The notes below the pieces were generated by a model, which saw only the letters and a program-made list of their open reading frames with translations, was not told the DNA's origin and did not search any database. A DNA stretch of 64,000 bases, from NCBI GenBank assembly GCA_039583875.1, contig CM077149.1, positions 26,611,194 to 26,675,193 of the forward strand, given 5' to 3'. This stretch comes from Platanthera guangdongensis. Its lineage: Eukaryota > Streptophyta > Magnoliopsida > Asparagales > Orchidaceae. Positions 53,414 through 64,000 of the stretch are shown here, in pieces (position 1 is the first letter of the stretch; each line of letters starts with the position of its first letter). The position numbers were made by a program, and so were the translations under genes.

Positions 53414-55427
53414 ATGGCCCAAAACAAAGATTATGCTAGCACCAGACCTCTAGTATGCAATCTATCCAAATTTGCACTTTGGAAGGCAAGGATTAGACTT
53501 TACATGAATTCTATTGATGAGGACATCTTTAATTCTGTTTTGACAGTGTGTCCAAGACCTCCAGAGAACACAAGTACAAGTGCTGTTCCACCTCCATCAG
53601 GAACAGATGCAGAGATCAAGAAGTGGAAGGTAGCAGATGCAAAAGCTATGAACATCTTATCCCAGACTGTCTGATGACAATTTCCAAAAGGTAGATGAAT
53701 GTAATTCAGCAAAGGAGATCTGGGACAAGCTATCTGAAATAGTCTCAGGATCAGCTGATGAAAGAAAGGACAGGAGATCCCACCTCATATCCCAATATGA
53801 GAATTTCAAGAAAGGAGAAGCTGAGTCAGTAGCTAAAATGTATAACAGGCTCAGTATGATAGTCAATGAACTGAAGACTCTGGATACAGAGATCTCATTG
53901 ACTGAGCTAAATGACAAAATCCTAATGTGCTTCCCAAGCACTTGGGACTCAAGGATCTGGCTAATCAAGGATGCCAGAAGTTTCAATGAAATTAAAACAG
54001 AAGCTCTATTGGGCAAGCTCAAGTCTTATGAGCTGCTCAACAAAAATAGAGAAGAAGAGCAGAAGGCTGCCTCACCAGCCACAAGAAAGGAAAAGACAAT
54101 AGCTTTCAAAGCCACTAAAGATCAGCCTGAAGACAAAATCCCAGGCAATGATGAGCTGCTTAGTCTGCTGGCCAAAAGATTTTACAAGATGTCCAGAAAG
54201 GACTTCAGGAAGAGATCATACAAAGAGCATGACAAGACAAGGTATGATAAATCAAACAACAAAGAAATTGTCTACTTTGGTTGCAGGAAATCAGACCACA
54301 TTGTGCCTGACTGTCCAGAGAACAAAAACAAGGACATAAAGGATAAGAGAGAAAGAAGAAAAGATAAGGACTTCAAGAAGAATAACAATGGCAAACCCTC
54401 CTCAAGAAAGAACAAACACACAAGGAAGGGATTTATTGCTTAATCTTGGAGTGAGACTGAAGAGGAATCAGAAGCTTCATGTAGCTCAAGTGATGATGAA
54501 GATGATGCTGAAGAGAAGGAGTTCTGCATGATGGCAATTAATGCCTCTCAACACAATTCTGATGCAGAAGAGTCAGACTCAGACTCAGAAACTCAACCTG
54601 AAGAGGACCAGGTAATTAGTTCTTTTGATTTCAATTCTGAGGACTTTAAGTCTGAATTTAAAGCACTGTGCTTAGACTTATTAAAATCTGAGAAGGAAAT
54701 GATCACTCTCAGAAATCAATTGTCTGAACACAGTTCCTTAAAATCAGAAAACCTCAAACTCTCTAAGGAGTTGGAGTGCTGTAGGGAGCAGATAGCTTCA
54801 CTGAAAAGTGAGCTATCAGAGGCCAAAAAGCTTGAAGAATCCCTTAATGGGAGAAGCATCAAGCTAATGGACATTACAAGCACAGTGAACTCCAGATTCA
54901 ATAGTACACTGGGCTTGGGTGCTTCATCCAGCCAACCTATAGTACTGACAACGCCAATCAAATTTATCTCTGATAAAGGGAAGGGAGTTGTAGAGGTAGC
55001 TAGGAAAAATTCTGATCTGCCTAAGAAAACCAAGTTCCAGCAGAAATCGTCGAACGGAGCTCGACGATCGCCGAACGCAGATCGACGATCTCAGGCAAAA
55101 TCGTCGAACTCAGGTCGACGATCTCTAATTCCTGAACTCTGCCACAGTCAACCGTCGAACGGAGCTCGACGATCTGACCCAAGATCGTCGAACGTAGCTC
55201 AATGATCGTCAAACAGAGATCAGAGATTTGGAAATTTTTTCAAGGGTAAATCAAAATCCAATCCTAGGGGTCCTTCATCCCAAAGATTTAACCCTTATAC
55301 TGAATGGATAATAACTCCCAGGAGATATCATCCTGAAGGTTATAAGAGTCAACCAGGGATGTCATTTATTTCTAAATTTAAAGGTTATCAACCTAGGCCC
55401 AAGGTAAACTGGGTCAAAAACAAGTGA
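53414..55427 (+). pseudogene. gag: gag of element D, decayed
   Basis: ATG in a good context (ACCATGGCC). The N-terminus ENTSTSAVPPP follows a capsid start (FALWKARIRLYMNSID). A frame change near 53665 leads to the main capsid frame (SAKEIWDKLSEIVSG, DARSFNEIKTEALLGKLKSYE). The zinc knuckle has Tyr (TAC, 54273-54275) for its first Cys: YFGCRKSDHIVPDC. A TAA at 54441-54443 interrupts, then an acidic, coiled-coil C-terminal extension (SLKSENLKLSKELECCREQI) follows. The tail is built partly from the translated palindrome array. TGA at 55203-55205 and the terminal TGA at 55425-55427 end it. Confidence 0.85.
55047..55215. repeat. TCGTCGA-N7-TCGACGA array inside D gag
   Basis: Five units (for example TCGTCGAACGGAGCTCGACGA), the same palindrome as in the LTR, inside the gag frame, where they read as repeated SSNGARRS and RRSPNADRRS peptides. 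Arms and 7-bp spacer length are kept. Confidence 0.9.
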
Positions 55428-55476
55428 ATTATTTTATGTGCAGGTGAAGACCTATCCAACATCAAACCAGCAATGA

Positions 55477-56490
55477 CATTTGGATAGTGGGTGCTCAAAG
55501 CACAAGACAGGAAACAAGGACAACCTCACATCCTTTAAAGCCAAGCTTGGACCCAAAGTCATATTTGGTGATTCAAACTTTGGACTAACAAAAGGATATG
55601 GTGCAGTTCAAATTGGCATAGTCACATTCAAGAAGGTAGCCTATGTGGAAGGACTGAATCACAATTTGATCAGTATCAATCAGCTATATGATGAAGGCTA
55701 CCAGGTGACTTTCAGCAAAGCCTTATGCAAGATCAAGTCAGAGGACAACATAACTGTGTTGACAGGTAAAAGGAAAGGTAACATCTACTTAGTAGATTTT
55801 CTTTCAACAGATGTAGATATTTGCCTGTTTAATTCTGTGAGTAGACCTAATGTTTTATGGCATAAGAGATTAGGACATATAAACCTTAGAACCATTGCTA
55901 GGCTATCCAAGGACAACCTTGTTAGAGGACTACCTTCTGGCCCCTACAAGAAGGAAGGACTCTGCAGGGCTTGTCAATTAGGCAAACAAACTAAAAATAG
56001 TTTCAAGTCACTTAACAAGAGTGATTCCCCTAGGATTTTGTATCTGTTACACATGGATCTGTTTGGACCCATCACAGTACAAACCTTAGGAGGGAAATCT
56101 TACACTTTAGTAGTTGTAGATGACTTCTCTAGATTCACATGGGTGTTCTTTCTGAGGAAGAAGTCTGATAACTTTAAGTGTTTGACAGAGTTTCTCAAAT
56201 GTATACAGACTGAGTTCAATACTCACATTGCCCTGATCAGAAGTGATCATGGGACAGAGTTTGATTCTCTTCTTATGCAAGAGTTCTGTCAGAGTGAAGG
56301 GATCAGGCACACTTTCTCAGCTCCTAGAACTCCTCAACAAAATAGGGTAGTTGAAAGGAAAAATAGAACCCTTATTGAATCTGCCACTACATTGTTGTCA
56401 GATGCTCACCATCCTCTATCCTTTTGGGCAGAGGCAGTGAACACCTCCAACTATATGCTGAACAAAATTGAAGGGCAAGACTGCCTATGA
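55477..56490 (+). pseudogene. Protease and integrase of element D
   Basis: In a different frame from gag. Protease active site LDSGCSKHKTG at 55480; the codon two before it is TGA (55474-55476) where Trp is expected, so it is cut from its N-terminus. Next come LISINQLYDEGY, the pre-integrase zinc motif (WHKRLGHINLRTI, CRACQLGK) and the integrase core (LHMDLFGPI, VVDDFSRFTWVFFL, IRSDHGTEFDS, PQQNRVVERKNRTLIE), holding D, D and E. A frameshift near 56470 separates the C-terminal part. Confidence 0.9.
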
Positions 56491-58582
56491 ATTACTCAAA
56501 GGGAAGAAACCTAAAATAAAATACTTTAGAATTTTTAGTTGTATCTGTTATATACACAATAATGACAAGAAGTACTTAGCAAAATTTCAAGCTAAAGCTG
56601 ATGAAGGAGTGTTTCTGGGATACTCCATGATCAGTAAGGCGTATAGGGTTTACAATAAATCATCTCTTAAAATTGAAGAATCTGTTCACATATCTTTTGA
56701 TGAAACTAACATGTCTTTCAAGGAGAAGAACACTTCTACCATAGAACCTTTGCAGGTACATTCTCTTGCTGAAGACTTGGACAGATTACAAATCATTCAA
56801 AAAGAGGAAAGCAGTGAGGATGAAGAGGACAATCAACACCTTAAAGAGAAACTTCTTGAAGAGCCAGTTGTTGTACCACAAGAGGAAACAACAACACAGG
56901 TTGGTGAACAATCAACACCCCCTGTTGATTTAGTAACATCAAGAGACCATCCAATTTCCCAAGTAATTGGAGACATCTCAGCTGGTGTGCAAACCAGAAA
57001 TCAGGTCAATCAAAACCTGTTGCATACTTTCTTCCTATCTCAAATTAAACCTCAATCCATTCAAGATGCAGAGCAAGATCCACACTGGATCATTGCAATG
57101 CAAGAAGAGCTGCATCAATTTGAAAGGAACAAAGTTTGGGAACTAGTACCAAAGCCTAAGGATCACTCCATTGTTGGAATAAAGTGGGTGTTCAGAAACA
57201 AATTGGATGATCAAGGAGTAATTGTAAGGAACAAGGCAAGGCTAGTTACTCAAGGGTACTCTCAAGAAGAAGGCATAGACTATGACCAGACTTTTGCACC
57301 AGTTGCAAGGTTGGAGGCTATTAGAATCTTCTTAGCATATGTAGCACACAAAGGCTTCAAAGTATATCAGATGGACATAAAAAGTGCTTTTCTCAATGGA
57401 GATATCAAAGAAGAAGTCTATGTCAGACAACCTCCAGTTTTCATCTCTCCAACCCATCCTGATTATGTTTTTAAATTGGATAAAGCATTATATGGTCTCA
57501 AGCAAGCTCCTAGAGCATGGTATGAGACCCTAGCATGTTTTCTCCTGAAAAAAGAATTTATACGGGGTAGAGTAGACCAAACTCTTTTTGTTAGAACTCA
57601 TAAGTCTCATACCCTACTAGTACAGATTTATGTAGATGATATCATCTTTGGTTCTACTAATTCAAATTTATGCAGAAGGTTTTCCAACCTAATGCATTCT
57701 AAATTTGAAATGAGTAGCATGAGTGAGTTATCCTTCTTTCTAGGATTGCAAGTCAAACAACATGCTGAAGGCATATTCATTTCTCAAACCAAGTATGCAA
57801 AAGAATTGGTTAAGAAGTTTGGTATGTCTGAAGCATCTTATATGAAAACACCTATGCCTACTAATGCTGTATTGGATGCTGATGAACATGAGAAACCTGT
57901 TGATCAGACAACATATAGGGCAATGATTGGATCTTTACTGTACCTTACAGCTAGTAGACCTGACATAATATTTTCTACATGCATATGTGCTAGATTCCAA
58001 GTGAGCCCTAGAGAGTCACACCTAATATTAGTTAAAAGGATTCTCAGGTATGTTAAAAGTTGTCCAAATCTAGGTCTCTGGTATCCAAAAGATTCAGCAT
58101 TTGACTTAACTGAATTTTCTGATGCTGATTATGCTGGATGCAGAATTGATAGGAAAAGCACCAGTGGAACTTGTCAGTTTCTTGGTGACAGACTTGTCTC
58201 TTGGTTTTGCAAGAAACAAACATTTGTGTCAACTTCAACTGCTGAAGCTGAATATATGGCTGCAGGTAGTTGTTGTTCACAAATATTGTGGATTCAAAAC
58301 CAACTCCTAGACTATGGCTACAACTTAGAGAAGTCAAAAATCTTTTGTGATAATACCAGTGATATTTCTATAGCTCAAAATCCAGTCCTCCATAGTAGGA
58401 CAAAACACATAGAAATTAGGCATCACTTCTTAAGGGATAATGTTGAGAAAAATAAAATTGAACTTCAATATATCCCAACTGATTTGCAAAGGGGAGATAT
58501 TTTCACCAAACCCTTGGATGAAAAGAAACACACCTTCTTCCTAAATCAGTTAGGAATGTTAGATGAAGGAAGTTTAAAATAA
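56468..58582 (+). pseudogene. Integrase C-terminus, reverse transcriptase and RNase H of element D (704 codons open)
   Basis: Open from the integrase GKKP-type motif ([31 protein letters not shown]) through [41 protein letters not shown], the catalytic YVDDIIFGS (57629-57640), and RNase H with [27 protein letters not shown] and [13 protein letters not shown]. It ends with LDEGSLK and TAA. No catalytic residue is visibly missing, so the RT half is intact and only the link to integrase is broken. Confidence 0.92.
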
Positions 58583-58674
58583 TGTCCAAGATTTTAAAAC
58601 TCTAAAAATGACCAAGACTAGTCAAACTTCTCAATTTTTCTAGTGTCTAGAGTGTTCCTGCTCTCTGAACTGCG

Positions 58675-58935
58675 CTCGACGATTTTCCCCCCGATCGTCG
58701 AACGGAGATCGACGCTTTCCGAAATCGTCGACCAGAGTTCAGCGCTTCTCAGATAGTGTTCAACTATCTCTCCAGGTCAACGATCGTCGAACGGCGCTCG
58801 ACGATTTTGTTTTCTGAACTATCGTCGAACGGAGCTCGACGCTCTCCAATATCATCGAACGGAGATCGACGATATTGAAGACCTTTCAGATTCCTTTAGA
58901 AGCCCGATCGTCGAATTGAGTTCAACGATCTTTCC
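58675..58935. repeat. TCGTCGA-N7-TCGACGA array between pol and the extra ORF of D
   Basis: Six or seven units (for example TCGTCGAACGGCGCTCGACGA), non-coding, about 100 bp after the pol stop. More degenerate at its right end. The stretch 58583-59077 has no other content except the presumed leader of the extra ORF. Confidence 0.88.
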
Positions 58936-59056
58936 TTTTCTGCGTCGAACCCTAATATAAAATCCATTTTTCGGCCGTCGTTCTCCTTTTGCGCTTTCAA
59001 TCTCTCTGCAAATTTTCTCTTTCCCTCCAAACCTCTCTACACTTGGTCGTTTGGTT

Positions 59057-59070
59057 GTTTATTTTTTGCA
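59057..59070 (+). promoter_or_regulatory. Candidate 3' splice site before the extra ORF of D
   Basis: TTGTTTATTTTTTGCAG|G immediately precedes the ACCATGG start. A pyrimidine/T-rich tract plus CAG|G is a good plant acceptor. It suggests that the extra ORF is expressed from a spliced RNA; the donor is not identified. Confidence 0.45.
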
Positions 59071-59077
59071 GGAAACC

Positions 59078-62000
59078 ATGGCCGTCTCCGTCACCGATCT
59101 GGCCACCATGAAATTTGATGCAGGATTCGATATTGACATGGATTCTTTCAGCACCAGTGATCAAATCTTCCAAGATATTTTGGAACTGTTCAAGGAGCAA
59201 AAATTAGTTACTATCATGTCAACCAGAATCAAGTTGCCTGCTGATGAAATCAAGGAGTGAGTATATACTGCCCACAACCAAGACCAAAATACAGTTGTTG
59301 GATCAATTTCTGGAACTCAGGTACCTCTTACACCTGCTATTCTGATAGAGGTTTTTCAATTAAATTCTGGAAGAGATTCTGTTGAAATGTCTGGAGAAGA
59401 ATTTTCTACTATGCTTGATAGAATGGGTAATTCTGATTCAAACCCTAACAAGCTGCTGAAAAAGAATTTGGCTGTTGAGTACAGGTTTTTAGCTGATGTT
59501 GTGGGAAAAGTTCTGTTGGCCAAACATTCAGCCCATGATACCATCTCCAGGTATCAGCTGTGTTTGATGGGTGCTCTAGTGGATAAGAAACAATTAAACT
59601 GCGGAGAGATTTTCTTTGATCTGATCAAGAAGAAGCTAAATAAGAACTTCGTGAATTATGGAAGGATACTAGGGTTGTTTCTTCAAACAGATGTCCTGCC
59701 CTGCTTGTCTCAAATAAGATGCACATCAATGCCTCCAAGAGGCTCTCCTGTGCCCTCTTTGGCAAGTGGGACAGACAGATTGTGAAGCCCAGCAGGCCCT
59801 CTGCAGCTGCAACTTCAGGCACAAGGACTGTTACAGTCTCTTCCCCTCAAGTCTCTGCCCCTACTGAAGACTTGCCTGCTGCTTCTCCTCCTCCTCCACC
59901 TCTTATTTCATCTCAACCAGTCACCTCCACCATTCAAACTTCATCCACCATCATCATTTCCAGTCCATCTCCAACTTCAGTTTCACCAACTCCACCTCTA
60001 ATAGAAGAACCATTCTATCCTCTACATCACTACCCTCCATCAGATCTTGACACATCATCTCATTTTCCATCAATCAATCTGATAGATGATTTCTTCATGG
60101 ATGATTCACCTTCATCCCCTCCTGATCTACCCTCTTCATCCACATCATATCAATAATTGCTCCAAGACATCATTGCTCAACCCTCCTTCACACCTTCTAT
60201 TTCCATTCCACTTTCTTCCATTTCAACAATCCCCACACCTCAACCTTCCTTTCCCCCATACACCAGTTCTCCACCAACATCTCCAGCTACTCCACCATCT
60301 TTCTCTACCTCTGCTCAAGTCCATACTGAGCATGTAGATATTCCAGCCTTAGCAGACATACTGTATGAGCTGATAGCTCCCAGGCTATCACTCTTGTTGG
60401 AGACCTCCTTGGCTCCACTTCTACAGTCAGTTGCAGACCTTTTTGCCAGGCTCTCTTCTCTCCTTCCTCAAGCAATCCCTTCCTTTGGGTGCCTTGATCC
60501 AGATGTCTCTAAATCTAGGCAGGGGGAGATGTCTCATGAAGGTGTTAGATTGCCTGCTGCTGCTGTCATTTCCTCAGTTCAAGCTGCTGTTACTTCAACT
60601 CAAGCTCCAGCCTCAACACCACAGGTTGCAGTTCTCTCAGTGGACCTCAGTTCCTATTATCAGTTTTTGATTATATATATTTCAGCTGCCTTCCAGAGCA
60701 TAATGCAGTCCAGCCATCAGAAGATCTCTCCAAGGCCATTGTGCCCTTTTCAAGCTGTGACACCAGTATTATACACTCCTTTGTAAATTCAGTTTATGCT
60801 GCTGTTTCTGTTGTTGTTGAAAGTACTGATGCTGCTCCTACTGCTATAAATGCTGATGTTTCTATTGCTGCTGCCCCTACTGCTGTTATTGATGGTTCTA
60901 CTACTGTTGTTTTGTCTGATAGTCCTGATACTGCTGATGATTTAGTCTCTAAGGATATACTTATGACAGAGACATTTGATCTTGAACATACTGTCATTAC
61001 TGATGATATTGCTGTTACTGAAACTACTGTATCTGAAAGTATTATTTCTGAAACTGCTGATGTTGCCCCTGCTGATGTTCTTGTATCTGAAACTGCTATC
61101 TCTGAATCTGCTGCTGCCCCAGTTATTGCTGTTACTACTACTGCTGTATCTTCTGAGAGTGTTGCTACTGAAAGTTCTGTATCTGCTGTATCTACTGCTG
61201 CTGTCACAACTTCTGCCAGTGTTATTTCTACTACTCTTTCTACTGCTGCTACAATTGCTGTCACTGCTGTTACATCTGCTCCAACCCAACAACAGAAAGA
61301 CTACCTTAAAAGGATTGATGCTTTATATGATGAACAAAGCTCTGAAAGTGACCAGTTCAGAACTGATTCTGATGATTCCTCAGCTACTATAGCAAGGAAA
61401 AGAAAAGCAAGAAGCAAGACAATGAAAAGAGTTCCACCAGCAAAAGTCAAAGATACAAATGATATTCCCTACTATATTCTGCATGACTGCCCTATAACAG
61501 AACACTGGATGCAATATTCAAAGAATCAATTAAAGGCTATGAAAAAGAAGAGAAAGTATGACAAAGGTTCCTCTCAGTTTCATCATCCTCCTCCTCCTCC
61601 TTCACCTGGTGCAGGTGCAAGTGGTAGTTATGCATCTCATCCCTCTGCCAGAAGTCAAACCCCCTATCAGCCTCAAGGAAGATCTCAACATAGGGGAAGC
61701 CAATCCCGAGGCTATCAGTCAAGGAGAGGAAGCTATAGAGGAAACCAAAGAGAACTTCAAGTCTATTCAAAAGGTTATTCCAGACAGCATCCATACTCAA
61801 GGGAAGGACCAGGTTCATCTGATACTACTTTAGGTCCATTTCCTTATAAGTTGAAAGAATTAGTCTCCTCCAGAGCTCCTCTAGATAATCCATCCAACAG
61901 ATATGAGCCTCCAGTGCCTTTTGAGGATCCAGAGAACAATCCAACTTCTTGGACAGCTAGGATGAAAGAGTTAGCTGCTCTGGACCAGATCAAGAAAGCC

Positions 62001-62246
62001 AGAGAGCAAGGCAAAGACACATCCAACATTACTACTTTATCTGAACAAAGGAAAAAGGAACTGGAAAGATACTCCTCCAGCAAGTTCTTTGATTCTGAAA
62101 GCTACATGAAGCTGCACCCTGAAGCTGTAGTACCAAGGCCAAAACAACAAACATCTCTAGGTGCAGCTGATGATAGAAGATCAAATAAGGAAGCTCTTAA
62201 TCCAAACAGGGAAATAAAACTTATAAAGAGCAAGGAAAATGAGTAA
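59078..62246 (+). pseudogene. Extra 3' ORF of element D (often called env-like), broken
   Basis: Starts ACCATGG at 59078. The N-terminal part (SVTDLATMKFDAGFDIDMD, KHSAHDTISRYQLCLMGALV, CGEIFFDLIKKKL) is the region seen in such ORFs in plants. TGA at 59258-59260, a frame change near 59710, TAA at 60154-60156 and a frame change near 60700 break it. The middle is Pro/Ser-rich, then a Ser/Thr/Ala/Val tract (60790-61290), a basic segment (ARKRKARSKTMKR), a Gly/Arg/Tyr/Gln-rich region (SQSRGYQSRRGSYRG) and a charged C-terminus (LKELVSSRAPLDNPS, TARMKELAALDQIKKARE). I see no signal peptide or membrane segment, so an envelope role is doubtful; the basic RG-rich part suggests nucleic-acid binding. 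Confidence 0.65.
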
Positions 62247-62393
62247 TTCTGTAAGGTGACAATATATTCTGTTTTTTGATCTGTCTGAGTTATATCTATG
62301 ATTCTGCAATGCTTCGTTTGTTGCATTTCTGTATTGTTGCTTTGAATGTTGCTTTTATTTTCCCAAATGTCTGTAAATAGTAATCCTAACCCA

Positions 62394-62406
62394 AATAAGG
62401 GGAGAT
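62394..62406 (+). other. Polypurine tract of element D
   Basis: AATAAGGGGAGAT directly before the TGTTGG start of the 3' LTR; primer for plus-strand synthesis. Confidence 0.8.
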
Positions 62407-64000
62407 TGTTGGAACACCCTATTACTAATTTGGGTCAGGATCACTATGTCTCTTAGGGACCTATTTTGACCTCATTGTATAGATCTAAAGGTCAATTAGA
62501 ATTGAGTCTAAGGGTTAGTAGTTAGGTTTGGAAGCTGCCCTTAAGACTAAGGTTTTTCAGTGTGGAAACTAAGTCATTTCGTCGAGCTCAGTACGACGAA
62601 TCGTCGAACTCCAATCGACGATCGTTGAGCTCACTTCGACGAGCCGTCGAACTCCATTCGACGATCGCTGAGCTCAACTTCAACAAATCATCGAACTCCA
62701 TTCGACGATTTTCGAGCTCAGTTCGACGATCTTGACTCCAGTTTGGTTCTCTATCTATGAGCTCAGTTCGATGATAGTTGAACTCAGATCGACGATCTCT
62801 CTTTCTGTCTAAATCCAAATCTCTGAGCTCAAATCGACGATAGTGGAGCTCAGTTCGACGTTTTTCTAAAGAGTTCAACGATTTCCAAGATTCAAATTTG
62901 GACAGCTGTGGAATTATTATCAGCATTTAATTTAGAGATCTTGTAGCCTTTTTCATTTATTCTGGAGCAAGTTTCAAGGAATTATCAAGGAATGTTTTAT
63001 TGGACTTTCCTCCAAAAGACAAATGCAATTAGGAAATCATTGATGACAGGCCAACGACTATCTTGACAGTGGATCATTTTCTATTCAGACATCAAGAGAA
63101 TAAAAGATCAGATTTTTCAAGAACTAAAAAGAGAAGAACAAGGAGAGACACACATTCTACCATATTCATTCTCTGCAAAAGTTCTTATGCAACAACTCTT
63201 ACAACAACAAACACACAAGAGAAAGAGCTGAAGACATCCTTAATCTGAAAAATTCGCACAAGAACACCAACACCAAAAGCAGATCAACAAACTGACATCT
63301 TCAGATCTCTTTTGACTCAAGTGTTCAATGCCATCATCATTCAAGACTCCAGACACCTCACATTTCAGCTGTTGCTGAAATCATCATTTGCTGGAGATCA
63401 ATTTTCTAAAGGCCTATCACCCTATTGCAAAGCTTCAATTCCTGAACAACTCCAGATCTCAGGGGGAGCTTTGAGAACATCAATATCCACATAGTCTTCT
63501 CAGCTGCTTTGAGAAAGAGAGGACTTCCATCACTCTCTCATCCCCACCTCTGTAAAGGGTTTTTCAAACTCCCTTCAAAAGTTTGTGTGTGGTTTTTGAG
63601 CACCTTATCAAAAGCTCATTGGTGGCAAGACACCTGATCAAAAAATCTGGTTTGGTTTTTGAGCACCTTATCAAAAGCTCATTGGTGCCCAGGACACCTC
63701 ATCAACTCATCCTGCAGTGGATTCCTACCTAGGGTGGTAGAAGAGTGGATGTGCCCAGGTTGATTGGGGAACCACTATAGCTCCTTGTGTCTTCTGGTTG
63801 CTTTTTTTTTTCTTTTGTTTCTGGTTGTGGCTTGTGATTAGTTTCTTTTGTAGTTTGTGATTATTCTGTGCTTAGATTTACTATTTGCTTCCCTGTTCAC
63901 ATTAGAATACAACAACTGTTGTAAAAGTTTTTAGCTAGCACAATACTCTATTCACCCCCCCCCCCCCTCTAGAGTATAGCAGATCTAACTCTCACTTTCA
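62407..64000 (+). mobile_element. 3' LTR of element D
   Basis: TGTTGGAACACCC to CTCACTTTCA, the last base of the window. Matches the 5' LTR along its length, with the palindrome array at 62580-62875. The right target duplication lies outside. Confidence 0.92.

Larger units (their letters stand above)
51688..64000 (+). mobile_element. Element D: Sirevirus-like Ty1/copia retrotransposon, complete, 12.3 kb
   Basis: LTRs of 1,592 and 1,594 bp, primer site TGGTATCAGAG, gag, pol in copia order (protease, integrase, RT, RNase H), a long extra ORF between pol and the 3' LTR, and a polypurine tract. Long internal region, extra 3' ORF and large gag with coiled coil are Sirevirus features. By eye the first 400 bp of the two LTRs differ at about two dozen sites, so the insertion is not recent. 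Nonsense and frameshift changes break gag, pol and the extra ORF. Confidence 0.9.

Noticed and set aside
60942..61392. Leu-rich and Ser/Arg-rich frames opposite or shifted to the extra ORF of D
   Set aside because: Shadow frames of the GCTGNT-rich Ser/Thr/Ala tract.

Overview
The window is plant nuclear DNA, most likely from a eudicot with a large, repeat-rich genome. I see no intact host gene, rRNA or tRNA. Almost all of it is retroelement and Helitron sequence stacked by nested insertion. The plant assignment rests on Tekay/Del-type Ty3/gypsy chromoviruses with initiator-Met-tRNA primer sites (TGGTATCAG), a Sirevirus-like Ty1/copia element with an extra 3' ORF, and a RepHel Helitron with plant-type introns.

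Layout. Positions 1-445 and 44352-48481 are two halves of one minus-strand Tekay-like LTR (F). F was split by element A (446-44351), which is flanked by the perfect 5-bp target duplication CAGGA at 441-445 and 44352-44356. Element A has a 3.5-kb 5' LTR (446-3978), a decayed gag-pol (4173-8013 and 18480-19129) and a 3' LTR broken into three pieces (19217-19528, 28407-31038, 43727-44351). Three later insertions sit inside A. Element B (8014-18479) is a relative of A lying in A's integrase gene. Element C (19586-28406, minus strand) is a different Tekay-like family lying in A's 3' LTR. A 12.7-kb Helitron (31039-43726, minus strand) also lies in A's 3' LTR, in a TA-rich tract. To the right come a C-related forward LTR (G, about 48510-49778), an LTR with a dense CTCGAG array and a decayed primer site (E, about 50085-51687), and a complete Sirevirus-like copia element (D, 51688-64000) whose 3' LTR ends at the last base of the window.

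The most interesting signal concerns how the Tekay-like elements may express gag. In A, B and C (and in the G LTR) the LTR contains a short ATG exon for a basic peptide (MPPRR.TRSM or MAPKR..R) followed at once by a 5' splice site. An acceptor in frame with gag lies just beyond the primer binding site. Splicing would remove the primer site and join an LTR-encoded start codon to gag. This would separate a translatable gag-pol mRNA from an unspliced, reverse-transcribable genome. The leader crossed by this intron holds a train of hairpins whose stems covary between LTR copies and families.

A second theme is that the upstream part of nearly every LTR here carries an array of short GC-rich palindromes, with a family-specific unit. 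In D the same TCGTCGA-N7-TCGACGA unit also occurs twice inside the element, once as translated gag sequence. The Helitron is close to intact (three visible lesions in RepHel) and carries an unrecognised small two- or three-exon gene near its 3' end.
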